From: UBA7672 sp041166025 | Lineage (GTDB): Bacteria; Pseudomonadota; Alphaproteobacteria; Caulobacterales; Hyphomonadaceae | Direction of reading: 5' to 3' | Assembly (NCBI GenBank): GCA_041166025.1 | Contig: JBEAMJ010000037.1 | Location: 1 to 64,000 of the forward strand | DNA: 64,000 nucleotides | In this document: positions 16,761 through 25,318 of the stretch, piece by piece | Layout: each line of letters opens with the position of its first letter | Numbering within the stretch: the first letter of the stretch is position 1 | Position numbers and translations under genes: made by a program | The notes under the pieces: generated by a model | Seen by the model: only the letters and a program-made list of their open reading frames with translations | Told to the model about the DNA's origin: nothing | Databases searched by the model: none

Positions 16761-18218
16761 TCAAGCGCCGGCCCCTGCATGATCCGCCAAACGTGCGAAA
16801 GCTTCATTACGGCCTAGCAAGGCCAGCACAAGGGTAATATCAGGCGCCGGGGCTCCGCCTGTAAGGACCGCACGCAAAACTGGACCGATTCTACCCAAAC
16901 TGATGCCGTTTTCGTTACAGAAACTTGCGATCCGGTCCTTGATTGCCGGTTCTGACCATTCTTCCAGGTCCTCCAGCGGGCCTAGCAGTGCGGCTAGGCG
17001 CGCTCGAGCTTCGTCATTTAACTGGTCGGCCATTTTGCCGCTCAGTTCGATCGGGCGAAGGTTGGTCAGAAAGCGGGCTTGTTCGCTCAGCTGGGCAAGG
17101 TTGGACGCGCGGGTCTTGAGGTGGGGCATCGCTGCGCGGATACGCTGCTGTTCATCGGCGGAGAGTCCCCGTGCCTCCGGGCGCTGCATCCAGAGATCAA
17201 ACAGGCGCTGGTCGTCCGCAAGCGCCATGTAGTGCTTGTTGACGGAATCAAGCTTGGCGAAGTCCAGCCGGGCGGGAGCCTTGTTGAGGCCGTCAAGGTC
17301 AAACCAGGCGATGGCCTGCTGATCGGAGATGATCTCGTCGTCGCCGTGGGACCAGCCGAGGCGTAGCAGGTAGTTGCGCATGGCCTCGGGCAGGTAGCCG
17401 AGTGTATCGCGGTATTCGTCGACTGCGGTTGCGCCATGACGCTTCGAAAGTTTCTTGCCATCTGGCCCGTGGATGAGCGGGATGTGGCTGTAGTCGGGCT
17501 GGGGCCAGCCCATGCCGTGATAGATCGGCAGTTGGCGGAAGGTATTGAGGAAGTGGTCGTCACCGCGGATGACGTGGGTGACGCCCATGTCGTGATCGTC
17601 CACCACAACGGCCAGCATGTAGGTGGGCGTGCCGTCGGAGCGTAACAGGATAAGGTCGTCGATGTCGGCGTAGGCGCGCGAAACTGTCCCCTGGACGTGA
17701 TCGGCAACGGTTATGTTGCCGGCCCCCGGCATGCGCAAGCGCACGACGGTGGGTGCGCCAGCTGGGAGCGTCCGGTCCGCATCCCGCCAAGGCGACCTGA
17801 ACGGGCGGAGCAGGTCAGCCAGTCGCGTCGCATCAGCATCGGACAAGGCCCCTTGCGTGCCCTTCTTCTTCTGCAAAGCTTCAGCCTCGTCGCGTCGCGC
17901 CTGAAGCTCTTCGGCCGTCACGGGGCAGTGGTATGCCGCGCCGCGCTTGACCAGCTCATGCGCGATTTCGGCATGCCGGACGGCCCGTGTCGATTGCAGG
18001 ACGGGAGGCTCGTCGCCGCCGAGGCCGAGCCAGTTGAGACCGTCGAGAATGGCGTCAACCGCCGCCTGGGTGGAGCGCTCCTTGTCGGTATCCTCGATGC
18101 GAAGCAGGAACTTGCCGCCCTTTGCGCGCGCGTAGAGCCAGCAGAACAGGGCAGTCCGCGCGCCTCCGATATGGAGGTAGCCGGTGGGTGAGGGGGCGAA
18201 GCGGGTGACGACCGTCAT
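16761..18218 (-). CDS. gltX: Glutamyl-tRNA synthetase
   Basis: A class I aminoacyl-tRNA synthetase that charges tRNA-Glu, and often also tRNA-Gln in alphaproteobacteria. The 485-residue protein has the HIGH-type motif APSPTGYLHIGGAR (8-21) and the KLSKRHGA motif near residue 255. The helical anticodon-binding domain is C-terminal. An RIEDTDKERST segment follows the first motif as expected. It is the upstream partner of gltA. Many alphaproteobacteria carry two gltX paralogues, and only this one lies in the window. Confidence 0.96.
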   Translation of the reverse strand: MTVVTRFAPSPTGYLHIGGARTALFCWLYARAKGGKFLLRIEDTDKERSTQAAVDAILDGLNWLGLGGDEPPVLQSTRAVRHAEIAHELVKRGAAYHCPVTAEELQARRDEAEALQKKKGTQGALSDADATRLADLLRPFRSPWRDADRTLPAGAPTVVRLRMPGAGNITVADHVQGTVSRAYADIDDLILLRSDGTPTYMLAVVVDDHDMGVTHVIRGDDHFLNTFRQLPIYHGMGWPQPDYSHIPLIHGPDGKKLSKRHGATAVDEYRDTLGYLPEAMRNYLLRLGWSHGDDEIISDQQAIAWFDLDGLNKAPARLDFAKLDSVNKHYMALADDQRLFDLWMQRPEARGLSADEQQRIRAAMPHLKTRASNLAQLSEQARFLTNLRPIELSGKMADQLNDEARARLAALLGPLEDLEEWSEPAIKDRIASFCNENGISLGRIGPVLRAVLTGGAPAPDITLVLALLGRNEAFARLADHAGAGA

Positions 18219-18610
18219 CGGGTTCCAGCGCAGAAACAGGGTGCTGCTCCAGCACCGGGAGCGCGCGCCCTGAAGACCACACCCGCACCTTTGCTGGCAA
18301 CCCCGAACGCCACCACCAGACCCTCGGGCGGTGCGCAGGCGATCGGCGATTCCGGCTGGCGTGGCGCAGGATCAGGCGCTCAGGTGGCCTTGCAGCTCTC
18401 GCTGGCGCCAGGAGCTGCGGCCGACATGACCGCGCCGGTCGAACCGGACTCGTGCACGCAACCGCTCAATGCGCCTGTGCGCGAGCTGCCAAAGACTGCA
18501 CAGACGATGCGACGGGTCGAACGGAGCACGCCCGGGGTCCAGGCAGCTACCTACTTCCTGTCAACCGACCCGCTCTCCCACCCAGCTTCCCAGCCGAGCG
18601 ACGACAGCGC
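18219..18610. other. Gap between gltX and lexA where comEC is often found
   Basis: About 390 bases separate the start of gltX from the end of lexA. No product is recognisable in any frame. An open + strand frame runs from TTG 18291 to TGA 18617 (108 codons), but it has no good ribosome-binding site and a low-complexity Ala/Pro/Ser composition. I see no remnant of a ComEC competence channel, which occupies this place in many relatives. The gap must at least hold the gltX promoter. Confidence 0.3.
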
Positions 18611-19306
18611 TCAGTGATATCTGCGGACGAGGGCGACGAGCTTGCCCTGGATGCGGACATGGTCGGGGCCGAAGATCTGCGTGCCGAAAGCTGGATTTGC
18701 TGCCTCGAGCGCGATCGAGCCACCCTTTTTCCGGAACCGCTTCAGGGTGGCCGTTTCGTCGTTGATCAGGGCGACGACAATGTCGCCCGACTGGGCATGA
18801 TCGGTCTTCTTGAGGATCACGACATCGCCGTCGAGAATACCGGCGTTGATCATGCTCTCCCCCTGCACCTCGAGCGCGTAGTGCGTATCCGGATCCAGGC
18901 CATCGTCAGGCGCGGCAACCTTGTGCGTTTCGTGCTCGATCGCATCGATGGCGGTGCCGGCCGCGATCCGTCCCATGACCGGGATCATTGCAGCCTTGGC
19001 GAGCGCGGCGGCCTTGCGCGAACTTCCGGACGCGTTGCCCTCGACCACGCTTGGCCGGAAGGGGGCGCGCCCGACCTGTTGTGGGATCACACTTTCCGGT
19101 AGCTTGAGCACCTCGAGTGCACGGGCGCGGTGGGCGAGACGGCGCAGGAAGCCCCGTTCCTCAAGGGCGGTGATCAGCCTGTGGATGCCGGACTTGGAAG
19201 CCAGGTCCAAGGCCTCCTTCATTTCATCGAAAGAGGGTGAGACACCGGTCTCCTTGATGCGGTCATTGATGAACAGCAGGAGTTCACGCTGTTTCTTGGT
19301 GAGCAT
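18611..19306 (-). CDS. lexA: LexA SOS repressor (S24 self-cleaving)
   Basis: LexA represses DNA-damage genes and cleaves itself when stimulated by RecA-ssDNA. The 231-residue protein has a winged helix-turn-helix (1-70, MLTKKQRELL start), the Ala116-Gly117 cleavage site in RIAAGTAI, catalytic Ser151 in VQGESM and Lys189 in ETATLKRF. I chose ATG 19306, the standard N-terminus. The longer frame to 19372 runs across the operator. An SOS box lies 38-52 bases upstream, so the gene should be autoregulated. Confidence 0.97.
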   Translation of the reverse strand: MLTKKQRELLLFINDRIKETGVSPSFDEMKEALDLASKSGIHRLITALEERGFLRRLAHRARALEVLKLPESVIPQQVGRAPFRPSVVEGNASGSSRKAAALAKAAMIPVMGRIAAGTAIDAIEHETHKVAAPDDGLDPDTHYALEVQGESMINAGILDGDVVILKKTDHAQSGDIVVALINDETATLKRFRKKGGSIALEAANPAFGTQIFGPDHVRIQGKLVALVRRYH

Positions 19307-19343
19307 AACTGTCCACGAGCCTCGAACTGTTGAGTCGCGGATA

Positions 19344-19358
19344 GTTCTACTATCGTTC
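19344..19358 (-). promoter_or_regulatory. LexA operator (SOS box) of lexA
   Basis: On the coding strand it reads GAAC-GATAGTA-GAAC, an exact match to the alphaproteobacterial LexA site GAAC-N7-GAAC. The promoter-distal GAAC is part of the -10 hexamer described in the next entry, so LexA binding would block RNA polymerase. Confidence 0.92.
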
Positions 19359-19372
19359 ACGCTTTGGGTCAA
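19344..19372 (-). promoter_or_regulatory. lexA promoter overlapping the SOS box
   Basis: On the - strand TTGACC (19372-19367) and TAGAAC (19349-19344) are separated by exactly 17 bases. The -10 includes one half-site of the LexA box. The leader to ATG 19306 would be about 30 bases. Confidence 0.65.
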
Positions 19373-19390
19373 ATTGGTCCGGACGCGTGG

Positions 19391-20206
19391 TTAACGAGCA
19401 TTTGCAAGAGCGCGAACGGATTCAAGGGGTTGGGGCGATCGCATTAGACTTTCACCGACCAGGAAGCCGCGTGCCCCGCAAAGACGTAGTCGGGCGATGT
19501 CCGCCGGCGTCTTGACGCCACTCTCAGAGATCAGGATGCGTCCAGCGGTGGGCCAGTCGAGAACCAGGTCGGCAAGGCGCTCGGTAACAGCGAGGTCGGT
19601 GGCCATGCGGCGGAGGTCTCGGTTGTTGACACCGATCAGCGGTGAGGGAAGGGCGAGGGCGCGGACAAGTTCGGCTTCGTCATGGGCTTCAAGCAACACT
19701 GACATTCCGAGCTCGTCCGCTGCAGCATGGAGTTCGCGAGCGAGTGTGTCGTCAACCGCGGCCATGATGATGAGGATCGCATCCGCGCCGGCAGCACGGG
19801 ATTCCAAGATCTGGATCGGGTCGATCATGAAATCCTTGCGAAGCACGGGGAGGTCGACAGCCTCGCGGACGCTGATCATGTCATCGAGCGAACCACCGAA
19901 GCTGGGGCCGTCCGTGAGCACCGAGATGCAGGCCGCGCCACCGGCTTCGTAGTCGCGCGCGACTGCGACCTGGTCACGGCCGGGCGAAATGTCACCAGCC
20001 GAAGGGCTCTTGCGCTTCACCTCGCAGATAAGGGCGTTACCGTCACCACGCGCGATCCGGAGCAGGGTGTCCGCGAAGCCGCGCGCGCGATCGACGGCGC
20101 GCGCGTCCGCGTCAAGCGAGGCAAGGGAGCGATTGCGCCGGAGGGCTGCGACTTCCGTGCGCTTGTACTCGATGATCCTCTGCAGGCGGTCGGGCAGCTC
20201 AGCCAT
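19391..20206 (-). CDS. trpC: Indole-3-glycerol phosphate synthase
   Basis: TrpC closes the indole ring of tryptophan from CdRP. The 271-residue TIM barrel has the conserved EVKRKSPSAGDI (catalytic Glu/Lys), LRKDFMIDPIQI and IGVNNRDLR segments, and ISESGVKTPADI near the C-terminus. It is monofunctional with no PRAI domain fused. The start overlaps the trpD end by eight bases, placing it last in the ppiD-trpEGDC operon. moaC, which often follows in this class, is absent, and lexA comes next. Confidence 0.97.
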   Translation of the reverse strand: MAELPDRLQRIIEYKRTEVAALRRNRSLASLDADARAVDRARGFADTLLRIARGDGNALICEVKRKSPSAGDISPGRDQVAVARDYEAGGAACISVLTDGPSFGGSLDDMISVREAVDLPVLRKDFMIDPIQILESRAAGADAILIIMAAVDDTLARELHAAADELGMSVLLEAHDEAELVRALALPSPLIGVNNRDLRRMATDLAVTERLADLVLDWPTAGRILISESGVKTPADIARLRLCGARGFLVGESLMRSPQPLESVRALANAR

Positions 20207-21212
20207 TGCTGGCGCGCCTCAGCGCATCGAGCGTGGCGGCGGCGCGGCCGCTGACTATGGCCTCACGTGCGCGTGCGATACCGGCGACCAGTGTTTCCGA
20301 AACGCCCGCGACAAGCAGCGCCGCGCCCGCGTTGACCATGACGAGGTCGGTGAACGGACCAGGCTTGCCAGCAAGAACACGCTTCAGCGCCTCGGCATTG
20401 TCTGCTGGCGTGCCGCCGCGCAGATCATCGAGGTTCGCGCGAGAGACGCCCATGCCTTCGGGCGTGAGGTCCTGTGTGCGGACCTCACCATCGACAACCT
20501 CGGCGACAAGCGTGACGCCGGTAGTCGAAATCTCGTCCATGCCATCGACGCCGTGGACGACCATGGCGCGCTCTGCCCCGAGCGTGAGCAGGGCGTTCGC
20601 GAACACGCTGACCCATTCGGGCGCGAAGACGCCGAGCACCTGCCGTTTGACGCCGGCTGGATTGGTAAGCGGCCCCATCATGTTGAAGATCGTGCGGATG
20701 CCGAGCACGGCGCGCACCGGGGCGACGTATTTCATCGCCGCGTGATGTGCAGGGGCGAACATGAAGCCGACGCCGGCCTCACGAAAGCTTGCCCGCAGTT
20801 GTGCGTCGCTAGGGTTGAGATTGACACCCAGAACTTCGAGCACGTCTGCCGAACCGGCCTTGCTCTTCGAGCGGTTGCCATGCTTGGCGACGACGGCGCC
20901 TGCCGCCGCCGCTACGAGGGCCACGGCAGTCGACGTGTTCAGCGAGGTCCAGCCAAGCCCGCCCGTACCGCAAGTGTCGATGGCGCCGTCTGGCGCCTGG
21001 ACCTTCCGTGCATGCGCGCGCATCACGCGCACGCCGGCGACGATATCGTTCACTGTTTCGCCGCGCGTACGCAGGCCCATGAGGAAGGCCGCGATAAGTG
21101 TAGGCTCGGCTTGGCCGGCGAGAATAGCCTCGAAGGCGGCGGACACGGCGGCCTGATCTGGACGACGGCCGTCGGCCAGCAGGCTGATGACCTGGCGGAC
21201 GGGTTCGCTCAC
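20199..21212 (-). CDS. trpD: Anthranilate phosphoribosyltransferase
   Basis: The enzyme transfers the phosphoribosyl group of PRPP to anthranilate. The 337-residue product has the PRPP-binding CGTGGLGWTSLNTST loop (around residue 81) and a KHGNRSKSKAGSADVLE segment that is essentially invariant in the family, where SSS is more usual than RSKSK. NPAGVKRQVLGVF and HGVDGMDEIS follow. The GTG start at 21212 overlaps the trpG stop by four bases. Confidence 0.97.
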   Translation of the reverse strand: MSEPVRQVISLLADGRRPDQAAVSAAFEAILAGQAEPTLIAAFLMGLRTRGETVNDIVAGVRVMRAHARKVQAPDGAIDTCGTGGLGWTSLNTSTAVALVAAAAGAVVAKHGNRSKSKAGSADVLEVLGVNLNPSDAQLRASFREAGVGFMFAPAHHAAMKYVAPVRAVLGIRTIFNMMGPLTNPAGVKRQVLGVFAPEWVSVFANALLTLGAERAMVVHGVDGMDEISTTGVTLVAEVVDGEVRTQDLTPEGMGVSRANLDDLRGGTPADNAEALKRVLAGKPGPFTDLVMVNAGAALLVAGVSETLVAGIARAREAIVSGRAAATLDALRRASNG

Positions 21213-21793
21213 CTAAGGCCCGCCTTCTTCAAGAAGTTGGCGAGCATCACCTTGCCGAATTGCGAGCCGATCGATTCCGGGTGGAACTGTACGCCGTAAA
21301 TGGGGCGGGTTGCGTGGCTCACGGCCATGATCTCGCCGTCAGCCGTTTCGGCATCGACGGTCAGCACGTTCGGCATGCCGTTCCTGCGGATGGCGAGCGA
21401 GTGATAGCGGACAGCTTCGAAGTGTTCCGGCACGCCGGCGAAGAGATCGCCGCCAAGCACCTTCACGTCCCACACCTTGCCGTGGACGATGTCCTTCGCG
21501 CCCTCGACGATGCCGCCCATCGCCTGGCCGATCGCCTGGTGGCCGAGGCAGACGCCGAGGATGGGCAGATCCTCGGGGGCACGCTCGATCAGCTCAAGGC
21601 AGATGCCGGCTTCGTTGGGCGTGCAGGGGCCGGGCGAAAGGACGATGGCGTCGGCGCCTTTCGCGAGCGCTTCCTTCCCGGTGAGCGCATCGTTGCGCAC
21701 GACTTCGACGTGCACATCAGGCGAGACGTCCTGCAGGTAGTGGACGAGGTTGTAGGTGAACGAGTCGTAGTTATCGACAAGGAGAACTTTCAT
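21209..21793 (-). CDS. trpG: Anthranilate synthase glutamine amidotransferase subunit
   Basis: TrpG supplies ammonia from glutamine to TrpE. The 194-residue class I amidotransferase shows DNYDSFTYNLVHYL at the start, the catalytic Cys in GVCLGHQAIGQ (about residue 83), and His/Glu in VQFHPESIG near the C-terminus. It is a separate polypeptide, not fused to TrpE as in some rhizobia. It overlaps trpE and trpD by four bases each. In some bacteria the same protein serves PabB, which cannot be judged here. Confidence 0.96.
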   Translation of the reverse strand: MKVLLVDNYDSFTYNLVHYLQDVSPDVHVEVVRNDALTGKEALAKGADAIVLSPGPCTPNEAGICLELIERAPEDLPILGVCLGHQAIGQAMGGIVEGAKDIVHGKVWDVKVLGGDLFAGVPEHFEAVRYHSLAIRRNGMPNVLTVDAETADGEIMAVSHATRPIYGVQFHPESIGSQFGKVMLANFLKKAGLR

Positions 21794-23226
21794 CTGTTCC
21801 CCCTGTCATAGCGGGCGGCTTCCTCGGCGGCGCGGAACAGGGCGCTGGCCTTGTGTACCGTCTCCTGGAATTCGCTTTCGGGGTTCGAGTCAAACACGAC
21901 GCCGCCGCCGGCCTGCACGTGGATTCTTCCACCCTTAAACACGGCGGTACGCAGGGCGATGCAAGTGTCCATGTCGCCGCCGGCGCCGAAATAGCCGACG
22001 CCGCCGGCATAGATGCCCCGTGCATGGGGTTCGAGTTCGGTGATGATCTCCATCGCGCGGATTTTCGGCGCGCCTGATGTCGTGCCAGCCGGAAAACCTG
22101 CGGCAAGGGCTGAGACCATGTCCTCACCCTCCTTCAACACGCCCTGCACGTTCGAGACGATGTGCATCACATGGCTGTAGCGCTCTATGGTGAAGCTCTC
22201 TGTGACCTGCACGGTTCCGCGAGCAGCGACACGGCCGACATCGTTACGGCCAAGGTCGAGCAGCATCAGATGCTCGGCGCGCTCCTTGGGGTCGGAGATC
22301 AGCTGCTGTTCGTTGGCGAGGTCGGTTTCCGGCGTAGCGCCGCGCGGCAGGGTGCCCGCAATGGGGCGCACGGTGACGACGCCTTTCCGGACGCGGACGA
22401 GGATTTCGGGGCTGGAGCCTGAAACCTGGAAGTCGCCGAAGTTCACGTAGAACATGAAGGGCGACGGGTTGAGGCGGCGCAGCGCCCGGTAGAACGCGAA
22501 AGGCGAACGTTCGAACCGCGCGGAGAAGCGCTGGCTGGGGACGACCTGAAAGATGTCGCCGGCGTGGATGTAGCTCTTCGCCTTTTCCACCATCTCGAGA
22601 TAGCGCGCCTTAGTGGTGTTCGAGGCGAAGTCAATCTTCTCGACCGGCGCATCGTTGGGACGCGAAGGCGGCATTGGTTGGTCGAGCGTTTCCTCGATCC
22701 GGTCCAGCAGCTCGTTTGCGGCCGAGGCGCCGTTACGGGCCGGGGCGGCGAGGATGATTTCCTGCTTCACGCCGTCGAAGATCAGGACCACACCGGGACG
22801 CATCAGCATCGCCTCCGGCACACCATTGGGGTCGGGCTTCGGATCGGGCAGGCGCTCGACATGGCGCACCATGTCATAACCGATATAGCCGAATGCACCC
22901 GCTGCCATGGGTGGCAGGCCGTCCATGCCCTCGACCTTGCAGGCGTCGATGAAGCCACGCAGCGAGACCATTACCTCCGTTGAGGTTTCGATCGTCTCCC
23001 TGAAGTCCGCGGTTAGCGAGGATTCCGCATTGCCATTGCGCACGCGCCACCACAGATCCGGCGCGAGACCTATGAAGCTGTAGCGGCCGCGCGTTTCCCC
23101 GCCAACCACGCTTTCGAAGAGCACGAGCCCCCCGGACATGGGGTTCAGCTTCAGCATAGCTGAAACGGGGGACTCCGTGTCGTCGACCCGTCGCCTGATT
23201 ACGAGGGGCGCACGCGCCTTGCTCAT
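21790..23226 (-). CDS. trpE: Anthranilate synthase component I
   Basis: TrpE makes anthranilate from chorismate and is the feedback-controlled entry of tryptophan synthesis. The 478-residue product has the chorismate-binding core (about 230-470), including DIFQVVPSQRF, RPIAGTLPRG, LGRNDVGRVA and GTTSGAPKIRAMEI. The N-terminal domain carries a probable tryptophan-binding LNPMSGG-like segment (E. coli has LLES...). The ATG at 23226 overlaps the ppiD stop, which ties tryptophan synthesis to an envelope foldase gene. I see no trp leader peptide between them. Confidence 0.96.
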   Translation of the reverse strand: MSKARAPLVIRRRVDDTESPVSAMLKLNPMSGGLVLFESVVGGETRGRYSFIGLAPDLWWRVRNGNAESSLTADFRETIETSTEVMVSLRGFIDACKVEGMDGLPPMAAGAFGYIGYDMVRHVERLPDPKPDPNGVPEAMLMRPGVVLIFDGVKQEIILAAPARNGASAANELLDRIEETLDQPMPPSRPNDAPVEKIDFASNTTKARYLEMVEKAKSYIHAGDIFQVVPSQRFSARFERSPFAFYRALRRLNPSPFMFYVNFGDFQVSGSSPEILVRVRKGVVTVRPIAGTLPRGATPETDLANEQQLISDPKERAEHLMLLDLGRNDVGRVAARGTVQVTESFTIERYSHVMHIVSNVQGVLKEGEDMVSALAAGFPAGTTSGAPKIRAMEIITELEPHARGIYAGGVGYFGAGGDMDTCIALRTAVFKGGRIHVQAGGGVVFDSNPESEFQETVHKASALFRAAEEAARYDRGNR

Positions 23227-25130
23227 GGTTGAGGCGTATCCCCGCGCAGGCCCTCGAAGTAGGCCTGGAGCGCCGTATCGTCGACCTTGTAGTCGACTTC
23301 CGCGCGGAGACCGCGGACGAAGACCTCATTGAGGTCCCGCAGCAGCGACTGGTTGATATCGCTCGACAGCTGGGCGCGCAGCACCGACCCGACCTCCGGC
23401 GAGACCGGCTCGATCTTGTCGATCCGGGCGACCCATGGATTTCCGTCGCGACCGCTCACGACGCCGATTTCACCCGCTTTAAGGTCGAAAGCTCCCGCAA
23501 CAACGGCGGGATCCACGGGCGGATTGGAGGCGCGCACAACGCGCAGTGGAGGCAAGGCGGTCAGTTTCGCATCGGCCGCAGCTTTCTCGAAGGTCGCGCC
23601 GGCCGTCACCGCGGCTACCATCGCGTCGGCTGCAGCCTTGCGCGCGGCAATCGCGCGTTCAGTCATGAGCGCCGACCTGACGCGATCCTTCACCTCGGCG
23701 AAGGGCAGTGTGTAAGGAGCGATGACTTCGTCCAGCCGGAAGATCGAGCGCACATTGTCGCCGTCGAAGACATTGGTCATCTCGCCGGCATTGAGCGTGA
23801 AGAGCTGGCGGAGTGCATCGACATTCTGCGTCATGATCTGCGCCTGATCGCCCTGGGCGGTGCGCGCCTGGGCGTCGATCGGAGCGAGGTTGATCACGGG
23901 AATGCCGAACTGCTTGCCAACCTCCTCGAAGGGGAGGCCGCCGCCGGCCGCATCGCGGAAAGGTTCGCCGGAGTTCTCGAACAGTGTTGAGGCTTCAGGG
24001 AACGCCACATCGCGGCGGACTTTGTCGACGATTTGCTCAAACGGTGTCGGGACACCTGGCGTCACAGACTGAACCAGCACGGCCTTCCAGGGATCGCCCT
24101 CCTCCATACGCACCGGCACGTTGTGGACATTTCCGACGGGCAGGGAAAACAGGAAGCGGCGATAGTCTTCGTTGGCGACGTCTTCCGGCTTTAAAGCAGA
24201 TGCGGTGCGTTGCAGGCCGGGAGCCTGGGCGAGCGCCTGATCGACCGGGATGCCCTGTACGGCAAGGTCGATGAAGGACTGGACCGCGTTGCGATTGTCG
24301 GAGGCATACTCAACCACAACGCGCGTCTCTGGCGTCGAATACTCCCTGATGCGCTTCTGATACTCCTCTCGCACCTGTTCGTCGGTCAACGCGACCTTGT
24401 CGAGGAAGTCGTCGGGCGAATAGGTCAGGATCGAGATGCGACGGCGCTCGGGCTGATCGAAGCGCGCCTTGTTTGTATCGTACCACGCCTGCATCTCCGC
24501 ATCGCTTGGTTCTGCCGGAGGAGGCGCCGTTGCGGCAGTTACCTGCGCGAGGCTTATCGTTCGGCCTTCGCCGAGATAGTTCACCCACGGCTGCGAGAGC
24601 ACGTTGGGGACAGTGAGTGCACTTCCAGCAGCTGCGCGGATGTATTCCTGCGTGAGGTAGTCCTGCAGGAAGGTCTCGAACTCACGTGGCGTCTGCTGGC
24701 GGCGCTGGGCAGCAGCGATTATCGTGTCGCGGGTCAGACGCCCGAATTCGTTCACCATCAGGTTGTTGCGTTCGAGGTAGGGCTTGATCGACTCGGCGGT
24801 GGCGCGGATGCCGACCTTGTCGGCATAAGCTAGCAGGGTGTTCTGGACCTCGAGCTCCTGATAGACGCCCTGGGGTATGCCTTCGCCAACTGCCTGCGAC
24901 GGAGTGAGGACACGGTTTTCCTGGACCCGAATACGTTCCAATGCGAGTTGAAGATCCCGATCGATTTCACGCACCGAAATCTCGCGGCCGCCGATCCGGC
25001 TGACGGTTCCGCCCGACAGGCCGCCGCCGAAATTGTCGGGGATGAACACCGCCAGGCCGATCACAAGCAACGGCAAGATCAGCAGCGCCGACCACTTCGA
25101 ACGTGCAAACTTACGCATTCCGCCAATCAT
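23223..25130 (-). CDS. ppiD: PpiD/SurA-like membrane-anchored peptidyl-prolyl isomerase
   Basis: PpiD is an inner-membrane-anchored periplasmic chaperone near the Sec translocon. The 635-residue product has an N-terminal anchor (about residues 13-32, SALLILPLLVIGLAVFIP). A SurA-like N-domain follows (about 50-200), then a parvulin region (about 250-380) and a second helical-linker domain. The start is uncertain. I chose ATG 25130, with GGGAG nine bases upstream. ATG 25118 and 25163 are alternatives, and the open frame beyond 25163 runs into the divergent tpiA. It heads the operon with trpE-trpG-trpD-trpC. Confidence 0.88.
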   Translation of the reverse strand: MIGGMRKFARSKWSALLILPLLVIGLAVFIPDNFGGGLSGGTVSRIGGREISVREIDRDLQLALERIRVQENRVLTPSQAVGEGIPQGVYQELEVQNTLLAYADKVGIRATAESIKPYLERNNLMVNEFGRLTRDTIIAAAQRRQQTPREFETFLQDYLTQEYIRAAAGSALTVPNVLSQPWVNYLGEGRTISLAQVTAATAPPPAEPSDAEMQAWYDTNKARFDQPERRRISILTYSPDDFLDKVALTDEQVREEYQKRIREYSTPETRVVVEYASDNRNAVQSFIDLAVQGIPVDQALAQAPGLQRTASALKPEDVANEDYRRFLFSLPVGNVHNVPVRMEEGDPWKAVLVQSVTPGVPTPFEQIVDKVRRDVAFPEASTLFENSGEPFRDAAGGGLPFEEVGKQFGIPVINLAPIDAQARTAQGDQAQIMTQNVDALRQLFTLNAGEMTNVFDGDNVRSIFRLDEVIAPYTLPFAEVKDRVRSALMTERAIAARKAAADAMVAAVTAGATFEKAAADAKLTALPPLRVVRASNPPVDPAVVAGAFDLKAGEIGVVSGRDGNPWVARIDKIEPVSPEVGSVLRAQLSSDINQSLLRDLNEVFVRGLRAEVDYKVDDTALQAYFEGLRGDTPQP

Positions 25131-25194
25131 GCGGCGCGACTCCCTGCCTACGCGGAAACCCATGTGGTTGTCCGCCGGAAGCTGGCTTGCTAGA

Positions 25195-25238
25195 GCATTT
25201 TGCAGCGAAGGGGAAACCGCTTCGCCAGAGGAAAATGC
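25195..25238. repeat. Imperfect palindromic intergenic element between ppiD and tpiA
   Basis: GCATTTT (25195-25201) pairs with AAAATGC (25232-25238), and GCGAAG (25205-25210) pairs with CTTCGC (25220-25225). With its flank it reads AGAGCATTTT...GCGAAG...AAACCG. This resembles a small palindromic repeat I know from memory to be scattered between genes in many alphaproteobacteria (often beginning AGAGCATTTT). It is the only copy I noticed here. It lies in the 188-base divergent promoter region. Confidence 0.55.
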
Positions 25239-25318
25239 GACATTGCGGCTCTCGTGCGACGCGCGGTCCCGGCCTTGGGGCTCCGAACGTGGGGGCCGCC
25301 CTTCATGGACAATGAGGC

